Assembly: GCA_963576475.1 (NCBI GenBank)
Contig: OY754965.1
Span: 937,501-1,001,500 of the forward strand
Direction of reading: 5' to 3'
DNA length: 64,000 nt
From: Molanna angustata
Taxonomy: Eukaryota; Arthropoda; Insecta; Trichoptera; Molannidae
The notes below the pieces were generated by a model. It was not told the origin of the DNA, did no database searches, and worked only from the letters and a program-made list of their open reading frames with translations. Position 1 is the first letter of the stretch, and every line of letters begins with the position of its first letter. The position numbers and the translations under genes were made by a program. Below, piece by piece: positions 1 to 10,161 of the stretch.

Positions 1-61
1 ATGGGACAGCGTCCCAACAAAATCATTCCTCGTTCAAAGACGTGCGTAGCGATGAGACGAG
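1..61 (+). other. Possible 3' end of an exon at the window edge
   Basis: The first 61 bases are open in frame 1 (MGQRPNKIIPRSKTCVAMRR) and end in ACGAG|GTGAGTTT, a near-consensus 5' splice site. GC content is higher than in the following DNA. Without upstream sequence this cannot be told from chance. Confidence 0.2.
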
Positions 62-205
62 GTGAGTTTTTGTGTGCCCGAGATGTGTGCGTGTGTTCAT
101 ATTTGGGTGTCCGACAGCTCTGGAGTAGTTCTCCAGCGTTGAAGTTGCGGCGTGTCTGTTGCGTTAGACAGCTTTGGAGTATGTAGTTCTCCAGTGGGGC
201 CTGTG

Positions 206-340
206 TGTGCATTCTTTGCTGCGCATCAAGTGAGTCTGATGTCTTTGGGAATACGTGCCAGTATAGCGAGTGCTTGTGCATTCTTTGCCGCGCATCAAGT
301 GAGTCTGATGTCTTTGGGAATACGTGCCAGTATAGCGAGT
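206..340 (+). repeat. Tandem duplication, 69-bp period
   Basis: Copies at 206-271 and 275-340 differ by a single base (TTTGCTGCG vs TTTGCCGCG). The period is a multiple of 3, so surrounding frames stay open. Followed at 395-540 by degenerate TTGATTTGGTGCTGTTG-type repeats. Confidence 0.9.
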
Positions 341-540
341 TGTAGCGTGTCGGTGTTGCTCTTGGTTGCTGATGAAAACCATTTGTTGCTGAAGTTGTCC
401 ATTTTGATTTGGTGCCGTTGCCAATGTTGTTCATCTTGATTTGGTGCTGTTGACAATGTTTGCCATCTTGATTTATCGATGTTGATAATGTCGCTTTCCA
501 TCTTGGTTTGATGCTGATGATGATGATAACGTTGATCATC

Positions 541-1960
541 TTGCTTCTATAGTTGTACATAGTAACAGCAGTTGACAGTTGTAAATTTTAAATTTTCATA
601 ATATAAACATTTACAATTGTAGCAAGCGAATAAATAAAATATTGTTGGTTGCATGTTGCAAAAATATAATATGTACAATGATAAGTATTTGTCAATAATA
701 ATAAAGTTGATTACAATATATTTTAGAAGTGAAAATAAATTCAAGTATCTAATTAGGTATACAATGCAACAAAAAAATAATATGAATTTCAGCAAAGTCC
801 AAAAATGTTTAAAATATTCTATTTGTAATAGGTAAATATTGAAATGTGTCTAAGTACAAAAATGCTTTGCAAGTTTCAAAGTATAAAAGGTATTTAAAGC
901 AAAATTACAAAGTATGAAAAAGGTAAGTTAAGTATTTCACGAAATTAGTACCTATTTGATATATTAAATAGTGATAATTTAATTAATTATTTGCGAGCTC
1001 CTTTGATATAAAAACATATTTCTGATTGCAATGAATTTAAATAACGTACGTAAATATCTTGTTAGCAAAAACTTAGATTGTCATTCGATAGATGGTGTTT
1101 TATTAAAACTTAATTTTTCTACCGCTAGTTGGAATTTTGAAAGATTAGTCACGACCCGTATTCGCGTTGTTTACTTATTAAAAATAACAAAATTGAAGTT
1201 TTATCGTTTAAAACCGAAAATTTTCGATCGATATTTGTTTTAACAGTGAAATTAATATATTAAGTTCAATTAAATGTTCTGTATCACGCGTAAATCTGTA
1301 TGTAAAATATAAAATTATTAAATTTTGTCACTTCAGTATTATTGTTGTGCGTGAGAATTTTTTTGTCGCGAAGTATGTGAAAAATATTTTTAGTTCCGTG
1401 AATTATGTGAAAAGAATATAACTAAATTCGGAAGTGCGGTTTTGCTTATGTATATTGCGATTGTCGGAGTATTTTTTTACTTAAAGCAGTGCCGTACAGA
1501 AAAATTTAACTGTGTTTGTTTATGTGAAATTAAAAAGTGGGTACCAATATAATATACCTTTGTTTACAATCTCAGAATAAAATGAATGTGTACTATGCAT
1601 GTATTATTTGAATGCAAGATTTATGACAAAGAATAACTAAAAACCGAGAAACGCGGGTGATTTTTAAACGCGATTGCATAGAATTAAGCGCGATTGTTTC
1701 GCGGGTGTAGTGTAGTGTACCCATCGTGAGAGATTCAAAAACCAATTCGTTCTTTTTCTAAACTAGGAAAAGAAAAGGAGTGATCTGAGGAAAATCGGTA
1801 AGTGTTGTTTAATGTTATTGTAAGGAAAAAATACCACTGCTGTGAATGCATATTTATCGTTTTTCGGCCTCGGGCCGGTACTAGATAAATACCGATGTTT
1901 TGTAAATACCAGTAGCTGTGTAGCTTAGCTGTTTAGCTGTTTGGTAACGATTGTGTTCAT
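541..1960. other. AT-rich region, nothing recognised
   Basis: Only short ORFs, no splice-bounded coding stretch and no known element ends. The part just left of 1960 may be the 5' leader of the LTR element described next. Confidence 0.5.
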
Positions 1961-1981
1961 ATTCACGTTACAGGGTCACCA

Positions 1982-2673
1982 AATAAAGCTGATTGGTAAC
2001 CAAAGGGGTTACCAATCGAAAGTAATTAATAACCAGAGTGGTTACTATTAAATATATGTGGTAACCAGAGGGGTTACCAGTAAAGAGAGTTTACTATATC
2101 CCAAGTGGATATGATTTGAAATAAGAACACAAGGGCAGTGGTTGAGAGAGAAGAAGAAAGAATGGTCAAAAGTAACAATGAGTATATTGATCACAATTAA
2201 TAGTTGGCTTAAAGGTAAATTTACAATTGATGAAATAACTTACAAAGGAACTTTCTCACGATGAGTAGGTATAACGAACGAGTTAGCGGGTGTGTTCGAA
2301 GTGTCCGAATCTTCGCATGGTGAAGTACCATCGTGCTCGCGAGGTCGAGAGATGACCGGTGGTCGAGAGACGAAGTGTCGGCGAGACGGCGTGGTCGAGA
2401 ACGGCGGCGTGATGTGACGAATCGAAGTGACGGAAATACGGAAATGAAGTGACCACGTGTAGAGGTGTAGACTCCCTTAAATAGTGCTGCGCTGGGGGTA
2501 GCAAGTTCAATGTCCTCGAACTTTCTAGACTTATTGATTTGAAGTGTCATACCCAGTTGAGGAGTATTGTCACTTATTTGACGTTGCGGGCGATGAACTC
2601 GGCCTAGCGATAAACAAATGTACTTGCCGTCGCTAGGCGCGCGCTCGAAAGAAATTTCGAGATGTGGTCTGCC
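1982..2673 (-). mobile_element. Candidate LTR of a Gypsy/CsRn1-like element, with tRNA-Trp-type primer site
   Basis: On the minus strand the block begins TGTGGCAGACCACA (2673), holds a promoter-like TATTTAAGGGAG near 2480 and a GC-rich transcribed-looking middle, and ends at 1982. Immediately after it, 1981-1963 reads TGGTGACCCTGTAACGTGA. This matches the complement of the insect tRNA-Trp 3' end (TGGTGACCCCGACGTG) except for two or three bases in the centre; that primer is characteristic of CsRn1-type Gypsy elements. No gag or pol ORF follows and no second LTR was seen, so it is a solo or broken copy. The LTR left border is inferred. Confidence 0.42.
1995..2085. repeat. Short GGTAACC-type inverted/tandem words
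   Basis: TTGGTAACCAAAGGGGTTACCAA is followed by two decayed versions (ATAACCAGAGTGGTTACTAT, GTGGTAACCAGAGGGGTTACC). Each is a small hairpin with an AAAG/AGAG loop, lying in the 3' part of the candidate LTR. Confidence 0.75.
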
Positions 2674-2857
2674 ACAGTGTCAAGGCAAAAATATATTTTA
2701 AAAATCTACGATTATCTATTATAAATCTTCACCACCAGCACTGACGCTTAATTTTTAGGTAATATTCCAATTTGGCTGAGTTGTCGAAGAGAGCACAAAA
2801 CCAAACCTAAAAATATCTCTATCTTGACCTTCATGATTCCCAACATAACACAACGAA

Positions 2858-3105
2858 CCGGGGCGGTGGCATAGCGGTAAGCGCGCTGTGTTAGTAATCC
2901 AGTGGTCGCGAGTTTGAATCTTGCCATGATCGATTTCGTTTACCTATAGTACAAGCATTACTGCTTAGGTAGTTTAGGGATTGTATGATGATGTATACAT
3001 ACTTTTTTTTTTAGTAAGGCAGCCAGTCCCTATACACGACTATTTGTGCCAAAGACGTTGATATGTATATGTACTTCATACAGGGACATATTCATTATTA
3101 AAAAA
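2858..3105 (+). mobile_element. tRNA-derived SINE, family A
   Basis: A-box TGGCATAGCGG (2867-2877) and B-box GAGTTTGAATC (2910-2920) are followed by a unique body (GATCGATTTCGTTTACCTAT, TATGTACTTCATACAGGG). Sister copies lie at 8409, 14450, 26515, 51470 and 61957. The tRNA head has lost cloverleaf pairing, so it is not a working tRNA. Confidence 0.8.
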
Positions 3106-3743
3106 AAATAACCAACACGGTCGACCAATACCAATAAACTTGTTTATTTATGGAAGATTTTTATAAAAAATAAATATTAAAAAAATATTTATACTGTTAG
3201 TAAATTACTGATTGGTTTTTAATAATAATATTAATAATAATAAAACAGTAAAATAAAACATGGCGTTTTTTAAAATTGTACAAATTGATTGAAGTTTCAT
3301 ATACATATGTAGGTATTTTCCTTTTAACATGAAGACCGTTCTGGCTGCCGGCTGTGTTTATCAACTGACTTGAAAATATACATGTAACATCAAAATAAAT
3401 GACGCCAGAAAAATATGAAGTTATTTGGAATTGTGATTTTCTCTCGTCCTCCATTTTATTACCGAGACGCCGACAGATCGATGGTTAAATCGCTCGGCTG
3501 TCGCAAAAGAGATATGAAAAGATATTATAATATAAATGTTCAAATCCTCCTTCCGTGACAATTTTATTACCCTTTCAATAATATTAATGGATCAGTCTCA
3601 GTCGTTCTATATATCAAAATTGTACTTATAACCAAATGTAAGTATTTTATGTCTTTTTCCTTGTATCTGTTCTGTTATTAAGAGCGTACAATCAGTATGA
3701 TTGAGGGCAGAAACTATAGAGGTTGCCCTCATCATCAAAAGTC

Positions 3744-3975
3744 TCAATCCTGTGGATTGGTTTGCAGAAGAAGTCTACATCTCGCTTTCCACTTCTCTCT
3801 ATCCTGTGCAGCCCTCTTCAGCTCAACATATGTGGCGCAGTTCATGTCCTCGCACACCTGGGCCAAATACTCCCGTCGGGGGCGCCCCCTATTGTTTGTC
3901 CCCTCAACCATTCCCTCCATTAGGTCATGTAGGAGACCCTCGTGGCGCAAGATGTGACCAATCGCGAGCACGTCT
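3744..3975 (-). pseudogene. Non-LTR retrotransposon C-terminal tail
   Basis: The minus strand encodes IGHILRHEGLLHDLMEGMVE then RGRPRREYLAQV and a basic end with a stop near 3744. This is the tail that follows RT in many RTE-like endonuclease/reverse transcriptases. The catalytic part is absent. Confidence 0.75.
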
Positions 3976-4002
3976 CTCGGAGATGGTATTGAGTAGGTGC
4001 CT

Positions 4003-4454
4003 GACCAAGTGATTAGTGATGTGCGGTGTAGCAGCTACCAAGAGATGAAGAGGCTGGCGGACAACAGAGATATATGGAGAGATGGAGTGTGCGGTGCAAA
4101 CCAATCCTAGGATTGTAGCCATGAAGAATACACTGTATATAGAGGTCGGCCTAGAGACAGTTATATGGACCAGGTGATCAGTGATGTGCGCTGTAACAGC
4201 TACCAAGAGATGAAGAGGCTGATGGACAACAGAGATATGTGGAGAGATGGAGTGTGCGGTGCAAACCAATCCTAGGATTGTAACCATGAAGAATACACTA
4301 TATATAGAGGTCGCCCTAGAGACAGTTATATGGACCAGGTGATCAGTGATGTGCGGTGTAGCAGCTACCAAGAGATGAAGAGGCTGGCGGACAACAGAGA
4401 TATGTGGAGAGGTGGAGTGTGCAGTGCAAACCAATCCTAGGATTGTGACCATGG
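4003..4454 (+). repeat. 165-bp in-frame triplication of a retrotransposon C-terminal tail
   Basis: Starts of the unit: 4003, 4168, 4333. Plus-strand frame: RGRPRDSYMDQVISDVRC, then SYQEMKRL and NRDMWRDGVCGANQS with a stop in each unit. It is the same protein segment as the neighbouring minus-strand fragment at 3744-3975 but diverged, and the two lie tail to tail. Confidence 0.85.
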
Positions 4455-4602
4455 ATAAGAGATCAGAACCATTAGTTTTTGAAATAGCAGTTTTAGATAT
4501 GCCTTGGATTAAAATATAAATAAAAAAGGAAAGTTAGGAGCATTTTCAGGAGAATATTAAAAAGTTTAAAATTCAGTTGTTATTATCATTATTATTTATT
4601 TA

Positions 4603-4850
4603 TAGGCAGGGAGCCAAGGCTGATGTGCCTATATCCTTTGTCAAATTTTATTATTTGGTTGGAACTATTTTGCTGTGTCCTTGAAAATTTTAACATTTTC
4701 AGATTCCAAAACATGTTGGGGCAGTTTATTCCAAGTATTCGCCACTCTATTTGAAAGAAAATGCTTTCGAGGATATGTCGAGAACCTACTGTTCACAACT
4801 TTTAAGCTATGACCACGCAAATTAGTGACATGACTATATTGAAAGAGATT
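4603..4850 (-). pseudogene. CR1/L2-like ORF2 C-terminus
   Basis: Uninterrupted 61 codons from 4850 to the stop at 4665: VTNLRGHSLKVV, PRKHFLSNRVANTWNKLP, VKIFKDTAK. This is the conserved end of CR1/Jockey-group ORF2 proteins (R..FF..R..N.WN.LP). A short 3' UTR follows to about 4603. Confidence 0.75.
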
Positions 4851-5030
4851 AACTTACAACTCAATGTTGTGAGTTTTAAGTTATTTTAACAAGACATATT
4901 TTTTTGAATTATTAAGAGATAACAGGTGGGAGCTATTAATTGAAGATGTATGAACAGTGTCGATCAAAGATTGATACTAACCACTAATATTTAGACTGGT
5001 TATAACAATTAAAAAACATATGGTCCAGAG

Positions 5031-5973
5031 CAGTGGCGGCCGCTAACTAATAAGTTTGGCGGTTCGTTGGATAAAAAAAACGCTGTAAATACAAGAATGA
5101 CATGTACGTAGTATATATAAATCAATGAACATATCGTTGCAAATTTTGAATTTGTTCAACCGACACAACAAACAGTAAACAGTTTTTGGAATTCTATAAA
5201 TAATTAACTAGTAGAATAATCACTATAAGGCCCGAATTTATAAAACGTACTCAGATTTTTCTCAATGCTTAGCATGAAAAATTCCATATATTTTAATGTG
5301 CTAAGTATTGACTTAAGCACTGAGAATGGTTTATAAATATGGCCCTAAGGCTAAATAACACGAAAATCCACACTGAACACAATCATACAATCACGTAGAA
5401 TAATTATACAAAAACCAATGAGTTGCAATTTATAATTAAACAAACTCAATGACAATAACACAAATTTGACAACTTACTTACTACTTACTTTACGGGTCCG
5501 GACCTTAGACCTTGCCACTCCAAGAGGCGGCGACGGATATCGCCTTGTGACTGAAAACGGTAAAACAAAACGATTCGAGCGCCGCCTATCATAGAATCGG
5601 CAAACTTAAATTATGTGCCTAAGGTAGGTACAAACAAGACGGAGCGCCGCACCGAATTCATCATATAGTTGTAAGCATTTGTATGAGATATCTTCCATCT
5701 CACGGGCCAGTACTGTTGTCCCTATATTCCATACATTTTTAATAGCATTTGCGGCGCGCTTGCAATTACGCACCGCGAGTCAACATAGTTACATAATTTC
5801 AGGCGTTTATTTAAATAACTCGATACTCAAAATTTCTGTCTTCTTTCTTGTACTGACGTTGCAAGGAATTCGGTATTTTTTTAATCATGTTTGTTGATAA
5901 ATAAATTGGTTTTGGCTTTCATTTTATTTCACCGGTTCAGCGCTCCAGCGCACCCAAGGAGCGGCCGCCATTG
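5031..5973 (+). mobile_element. hAT-type non-autonomous element, copy 1
   Basis: Ends CAGTGGCGGCCGCT and, inverted, CAATGGCGGCCGCT. Flanked by an exact 8-bp target duplication GTCCAGAG at 5023-5030 and 5974-5981, the hallmark of hAT transposition. There is no transposase; the 943-bp interior is non-coding and contains a nested Harbinger-type MITE. Confidence 0.9.
5229..5345. mobile_element. 117-bp Harbinger-type MITE nested in hAT copy 1
   Basis: Terminal inverted repeats GGCCCGAATTTATAAA and GGGCCATATTTATAAA, flanked by TAA at 5226-5228 and 5346-5348. The corresponding segment is missing from hAT copy 2, so it inserted after the hAT copies diverged. Confidence 0.85.
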
Positions 5974-6680
5974 GTCCAGAGTCTCCTCCTCTAGACCACA
6001 CTCACATATAGGGCTGCTAAATATGTACATGAATTTTAAATAGGTGAGTAGCCACAATACAGTGACCAATTCTCGTTAAACAGGAAATGTCTCTTCTGGA
6101 AAACACTCTTCCCTGAAACCATTTTTTGTTTGGTTTGAGGGGATCGTGGGCTAGATTCCAGCGTAGAACGATCCTGTTCGAATACGAGTCACAATCATTA
6201 TGTATTCGTATTTTTCAAGCCATTAATCACATTTTTTAAATAAATTTTAAATTCTGTCAACATATTTTTACCTAGTTATATGATTTTGAACACTATTTAT
6301 TATTTTTTTATGTTTAAATTTCCGATTTTAATATCAACTTTGACAGCTCATCCGACATTGGTAAATAATGACCTGGCGTATTTAAGGTCTAGTCTCTATT
6401 CATCCCCGAAGCTGCTGCTCGTCAGACAAAACAAGAAACTACCATCAAGCATATTTTATACCACTACAACTACAGAGTCCAACCACAAACGTGGAGGCCT
6501 GCCAATCATGGCGAGGGTTTCCCAACCCAACAATGTTCGGTAACACGTGACTCGTCAGCGAACCTTCACCGAGCATTGACAGCCAAGCGCGAAGTTAGCT
6601 ACACCATCTCGTCTCGAAGGCGTCGAGATTTCATGGGAAACGTTTTTTTTTATTCGAAAAAGTATATTTACAATGTTTTA

Positions 6681-8222
6681 TGTCCAAATTATAGAATTAT
6701 TCTCAAGACCGTTCTCCAAATGTGTCATCTCAGACCATCTTGAGATCATGCTCGAAACTCCGTATTAAAAGTAAAATGCGTACCTACGCCGTCTCATTCG
6801 AGAAAGCATACTCGGACAAAATGTGTACACATCTCTATAAATATTAGTACTTTTTCTCGTGATAGACAATAATTTCAGCGCTGTTATGTTACTGACTTGG
6901 AATACCTATTTATAGATATTTTGGTAATTCTTTATCATGGTAATCTTCGTAAGTGTAGAGAAATTTATGCATTAAAATATGATATCTAATTATGTAAATA
7001 GTGAAAATGTCGGTCATTTTATTCGGATGAGGAAAATAAATACTTATTCGTTTGGTTGTTATATATATGTAGCATATTATGGGAATCAATGGCGGCCGCT
7101 CCTTGGGTGCGCTGGAGCGCTGAACCGGTGAAATAAAATGATTAAAAAAATATCGAATTACTTGCAACGTCTGTACAAGAAAGAAGACAGAAATTTTGAG
7201 TATCGCGTTATTTAAATAAACGCCTGAAATTATGTAACTATGTTGACTCGCGGTGCGTAGTTGCAAGCGCGCCACAAATGCTATTAAAAATGTATGGAAT
7301 ATAGAGACAACAGTACTGGCCCGTGAGATGGAAGATATCTCATACAAATGCTTAGAAATATTATGATGAATTCGGTGCGGCGCTCCGTCTTGTTTGTAAT
7401 TACCTTAGGCTTAGACACATAATTTAAGTTTGCCGATTCTATGATAGGCAGCGCTCGAATCGTTTTGTTTTACCGTTTTCAGTCACAAAGCGATATCCGT
7501 CGCCGCCTATTGGAGTGGCAAGGTCTTAAGGTCCGGACCCGTTAAGTAAGTAGTAAGTACCTAAGTAAGTAAGTTGTCAAATTTGTGTTATTGTCATTGA
7601 GTTTGTCATTGGTTTTTGTATAATTATTCTACGTGATTGTATGATTTTGTTCAGTGTAGATTTTCGTGTTAATTATTCATAGAATTCCAAAAACTTTATA
7701 CTGTTTGTTTTGTCGGTTGAACAAATTCAAAATTTGCAACGATATGTTCATTGATTTATATATACTACGTACACGTCATTCTTGTATTTACAGCGTTTTT
7801 TTGTTTTTTTTTATCCAATGAACCGCCAAACTTATTAGTTAGCGGCCGCCACTGATGGGAATGTGTATTCCTACAGTCAATAGATCCAGGAATGGCAGCC
7901 ATTTCACAATACAACATTATATCTACTGGATATGCCGGAAATTTTATGAAATCTCACAAAATTTAATTCACATACTTAGTATAGAATGATCGTATGTGAA
8001 TTACTCCTGGAAGATTCTAAATAAGATGCTCGATCCATTAAATACTGTTAACAATGTAAACGTCAAAATAGTAATTAAAGCGCTGTCTCCTTCTTTCTCT
8101 TTGAGACTGTGCTCAAGACAGCGGGATAGCTGTCTCGAAGCAATCTCGACTCTTCTATACATTTCGAGACGGGTCTTGAAACTAAGACTTTGTTTCTTTA
8201 ATACCATTTTGTAAGGAACGTG
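6681..8222 (+). mobile_element. Harbinger-type non-autonomous element (copy 1), split by hAT copy 2
   Basis: Left end TGTCCAAATTATAGAATTAT after TTA. The interior matches 42867-43436 and, inverted, 45868-46734 (for example TTTACTTTTAATACGG, AGACAGCGGGATAGCTGTCT). Homology stops near 8222, so the right terminus is lost. Without the hAT insertion about 766 bp remain. Confidence 0.8.
7087..7854 (-). mobile_element. hAT-type non-autonomous element, copy 2
   Basis: Same family as 5031-5973, inverted. Terminal repeats CAATGGCGGCCGCT / AGCGGCCGCCACTG; exact target duplication ATGGGAAT at 7079-7086 and 7855-7862. It lies inside a larger Harbinger-type element (6681 to about 8222). Confidence 0.92.
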
Positions 8223-8408
8223 TATGTGTGTTTCTAAACACGTATGTGTTTCTGTTCCAAAAATTTGTATTCAACGTGTAACTTAAATAGAATGTTTAAA
8301 TTTCGCTTTGTTTGGAATGATTTTATTGAATCATCTTGAGACACAACTGTAGCTCTTGGCGCCTTGATACAATGACGTAGAATATTATTTTAAATAAATT
8401 GTCCTTGT

Positions 8409-8544
8409 AACAAGTGCATATACATTCCTTAAATTAAGCATTAATGCTTGTGTTATAAGTGAATGAAATCGGTCGTGGCAGAATTCGAACTCGATACCAC
8501 TAGAATATTAACCCAGCGCGATAACTGTTCTGCCACCATCACCT
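8409..8544 (-). mobile_element. SINE family A copy
   Basis: Minus strand: A-box region GGTGGCAGAACAG, B-box-like GAGTTCGAATTC, then the family A body ending AATGTATATGCACTTG. It abuts a family B SINE in the same orientation. Confidence 0.78.
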
Positions 8545-8570
8545 GAATTTGATTTCTTTCATTTTACATT

Positions 8571-8741
8571 ACGTCTCGGACAACTAACATATACTATGTC
8601 AAATATAACATATTTAACATCCACCCAACAACAAGTTGCCACATTCTGGAGACTTACGATATTAATCGTCTCACAGATGTAGACTGAAAACACAATTAAA
8701 AACTACTGAGCCACCTAACCAACTGAGCCACGTAGGCCGAC
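8571..8741 (-). mobile_element. SINE family B copy lacking its B-box
   Basis: Minus strand starts GTCGGCCTACGTGGCTCAGT and goes directly from the A-box region to AGTTTTTAATTGTGTTTTCA. About 45 bp containing the B-box, present in the copies at 21949 and 26884, are missing. The body (GTAAGTCTCCAGAATGTGGC) is intact. Confidence 0.75.
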
Positions 8742-8942
8742 AAAATTCATACTTATATCGCATTATGCACAAAATGTTTCAAGTACAATGTGCTCAAAGG
8801 CTTTGAAACATAATAATATTCAATTTAAATATTATTTTGTCTAAATAAAATTTTACTAATCATCGCATAACTGGACACAATAAAATGTAAATTCATAATA
8901 AAGAAAATAAAAATATACAGACATAATGTCTTTTAAAACATT

Positions 8943-9190
8943 CTTCTTCTTGCCTGTTAAAAAGTCCTGCATTAGCTTCCCTCCTGTGACATGGACTGCC
9001 AACTGTCCTTCCATTTTTCGGTAGGACTTCTTTGAGGTTTGCCTTCCTGGGGAATGTTATCTTTGGCCACTTGAGTTTGTCATTCGACTGGCGATTCTTG
9101 ACACGTGTTAGTTCCAGAACCTTCTTCTATGTCGACACCATCTTACGATATCGTCAACCTCGAACAACTAAGGGTTTTCCCAATGATGTT
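8943..9190 (-). pseudogene. Probable RTE-like C-terminal remnant with (GAA)n tail
   Basis: The minus strand, in shifting frames, shows HVSRIA..MTN, WPKITF and KWKDSWQSMSQEG, then AAGAAGAAGAATG. The tail and the order of residues resemble the better preserved element at 40316-40962, but several frameshifts are needed. Confidence 0.35.
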
Positions 9191-9299
9191 TCTGAGTTCC
9201 TTTATTTTGCTGACTCGATGGAGATTTCTGGTACGAACAGTGTCTGTTTTATTTGGCATTTTCTACTTTCTTTAAGTATTTATATGTAAGTAAGCTTGA

Positions 9300-9840
9300 G
9301 TACTAAATTATACTATAAATAATTAGTTTTTTTTATTTATCTTAAAAAACATATGTTCAATCATAAATTCTTTGTTTTTTTCATTTTCTCTCTTTTGTTG
9401 TTATACAGTGTGCATTAAATCTGTTTATATTAGGTACAAAATGAATTAATTTAGTAAAATCAAATACATATTTATAATTTATTTATTTAAATAAATTGTC
9501 CAATATGTTTACATAATATTTTATGTGAACATATTTACTTATTTTTGATCACTAAGTTATTAAAGAATTTTATCAATGAGTGTCTGTTTTCAACATTGAA
9601 GACACCTTTTCAAATTTGTATATAAATTCTTAATTTTTAAAACTTTTAAATAATTTCGTTGATATTATTGTGATTTTAGCTGTTTTTACATTGAAAACAG
9701 TAAAATATTACTGTTGCATCTAACCTAATAAAATACATTTACTAACGCTTAGCCGAAAACTATATGATCAATGATGCGAGTAGTATTAGTTGCTAAAATA
9801 CATATGAAATATGATTAAGATTACCTAAATAATTTTAATA
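9300..9840. other. AT-rich region, nothing recognised
   Basis: No ORF, element end or tandem repeat that I can support. Confidence 0.5.
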
Positions 9841-9842
9841 TG

Positions 9843-9985
9843 CTTGTAAAATATACCACCTCGATACGAGCTATGTCTAGAGAGGTGGATATGTACGAGT
9901 ATAATAGAATGTACCTTTACATAAATGTGGACTTGTAAACTGTGAGTGATAAAATAAATAAATATTTATAATAATATGTAGTGTT
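9843..9985 (+). mobile_element. CR1-like 3' tail
   Basis: Hairpin words CCACCTCGATACGAGCTAT and GTCTAGAGAGGTGGATAT correspond to those in the 3' UTR of the long element at about 30960-30995. It ends in AAATAAATAAATATTT and lies convergent with, and just downstream of, the host gene stop codon. Confidence 0.7.
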
Positions 9986-10005
9986 ATATTTGCACGAGTG
10001 TCTTT

Positions 10006-10161
10006 TTATGTACAGTTAGTTCCCTCTATGTTGCTCACAATATTATTGGCAATATTATACGAAGTTGTATTGTGGATGACACATAGTTCCAGCAATCTCA
10101 ACCTCTTTTTTGAACAGCAGCATTTAGATTCGTTATAGGCTTGGGATAGCACTGTGAAAGT
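10006..10161 (-). CDS. Exon 6: C-terminal Cys-rich end and stop
   Basis: Residues 249-299 and TAA. Acceptor TTTTCATTACAG. It contains a CCC triplet (262-264), C275 and C298, and three sequons (258, 279, 297). The stop is followed by an AT-rich 3' region; I see no canonical AATAAA on the minus strand in the first 100 nt. Just beyond lies an oppositely oriented retroelement 3' tail (9843-9985). Confidence 0.74.
   Translation of the reverse strand, partial: TFTVLSQAYNESKCCCSKKRLRLLELCVIHNTTSYNIANNIVSNIEGTNCT

Noticed and set aside
3925..4452. 175-codon minus-strand ORF with internal repeats
   Set aside because: Antisense of the 165-bp triplication; the plus strand carries the recognisable retroelement protein.
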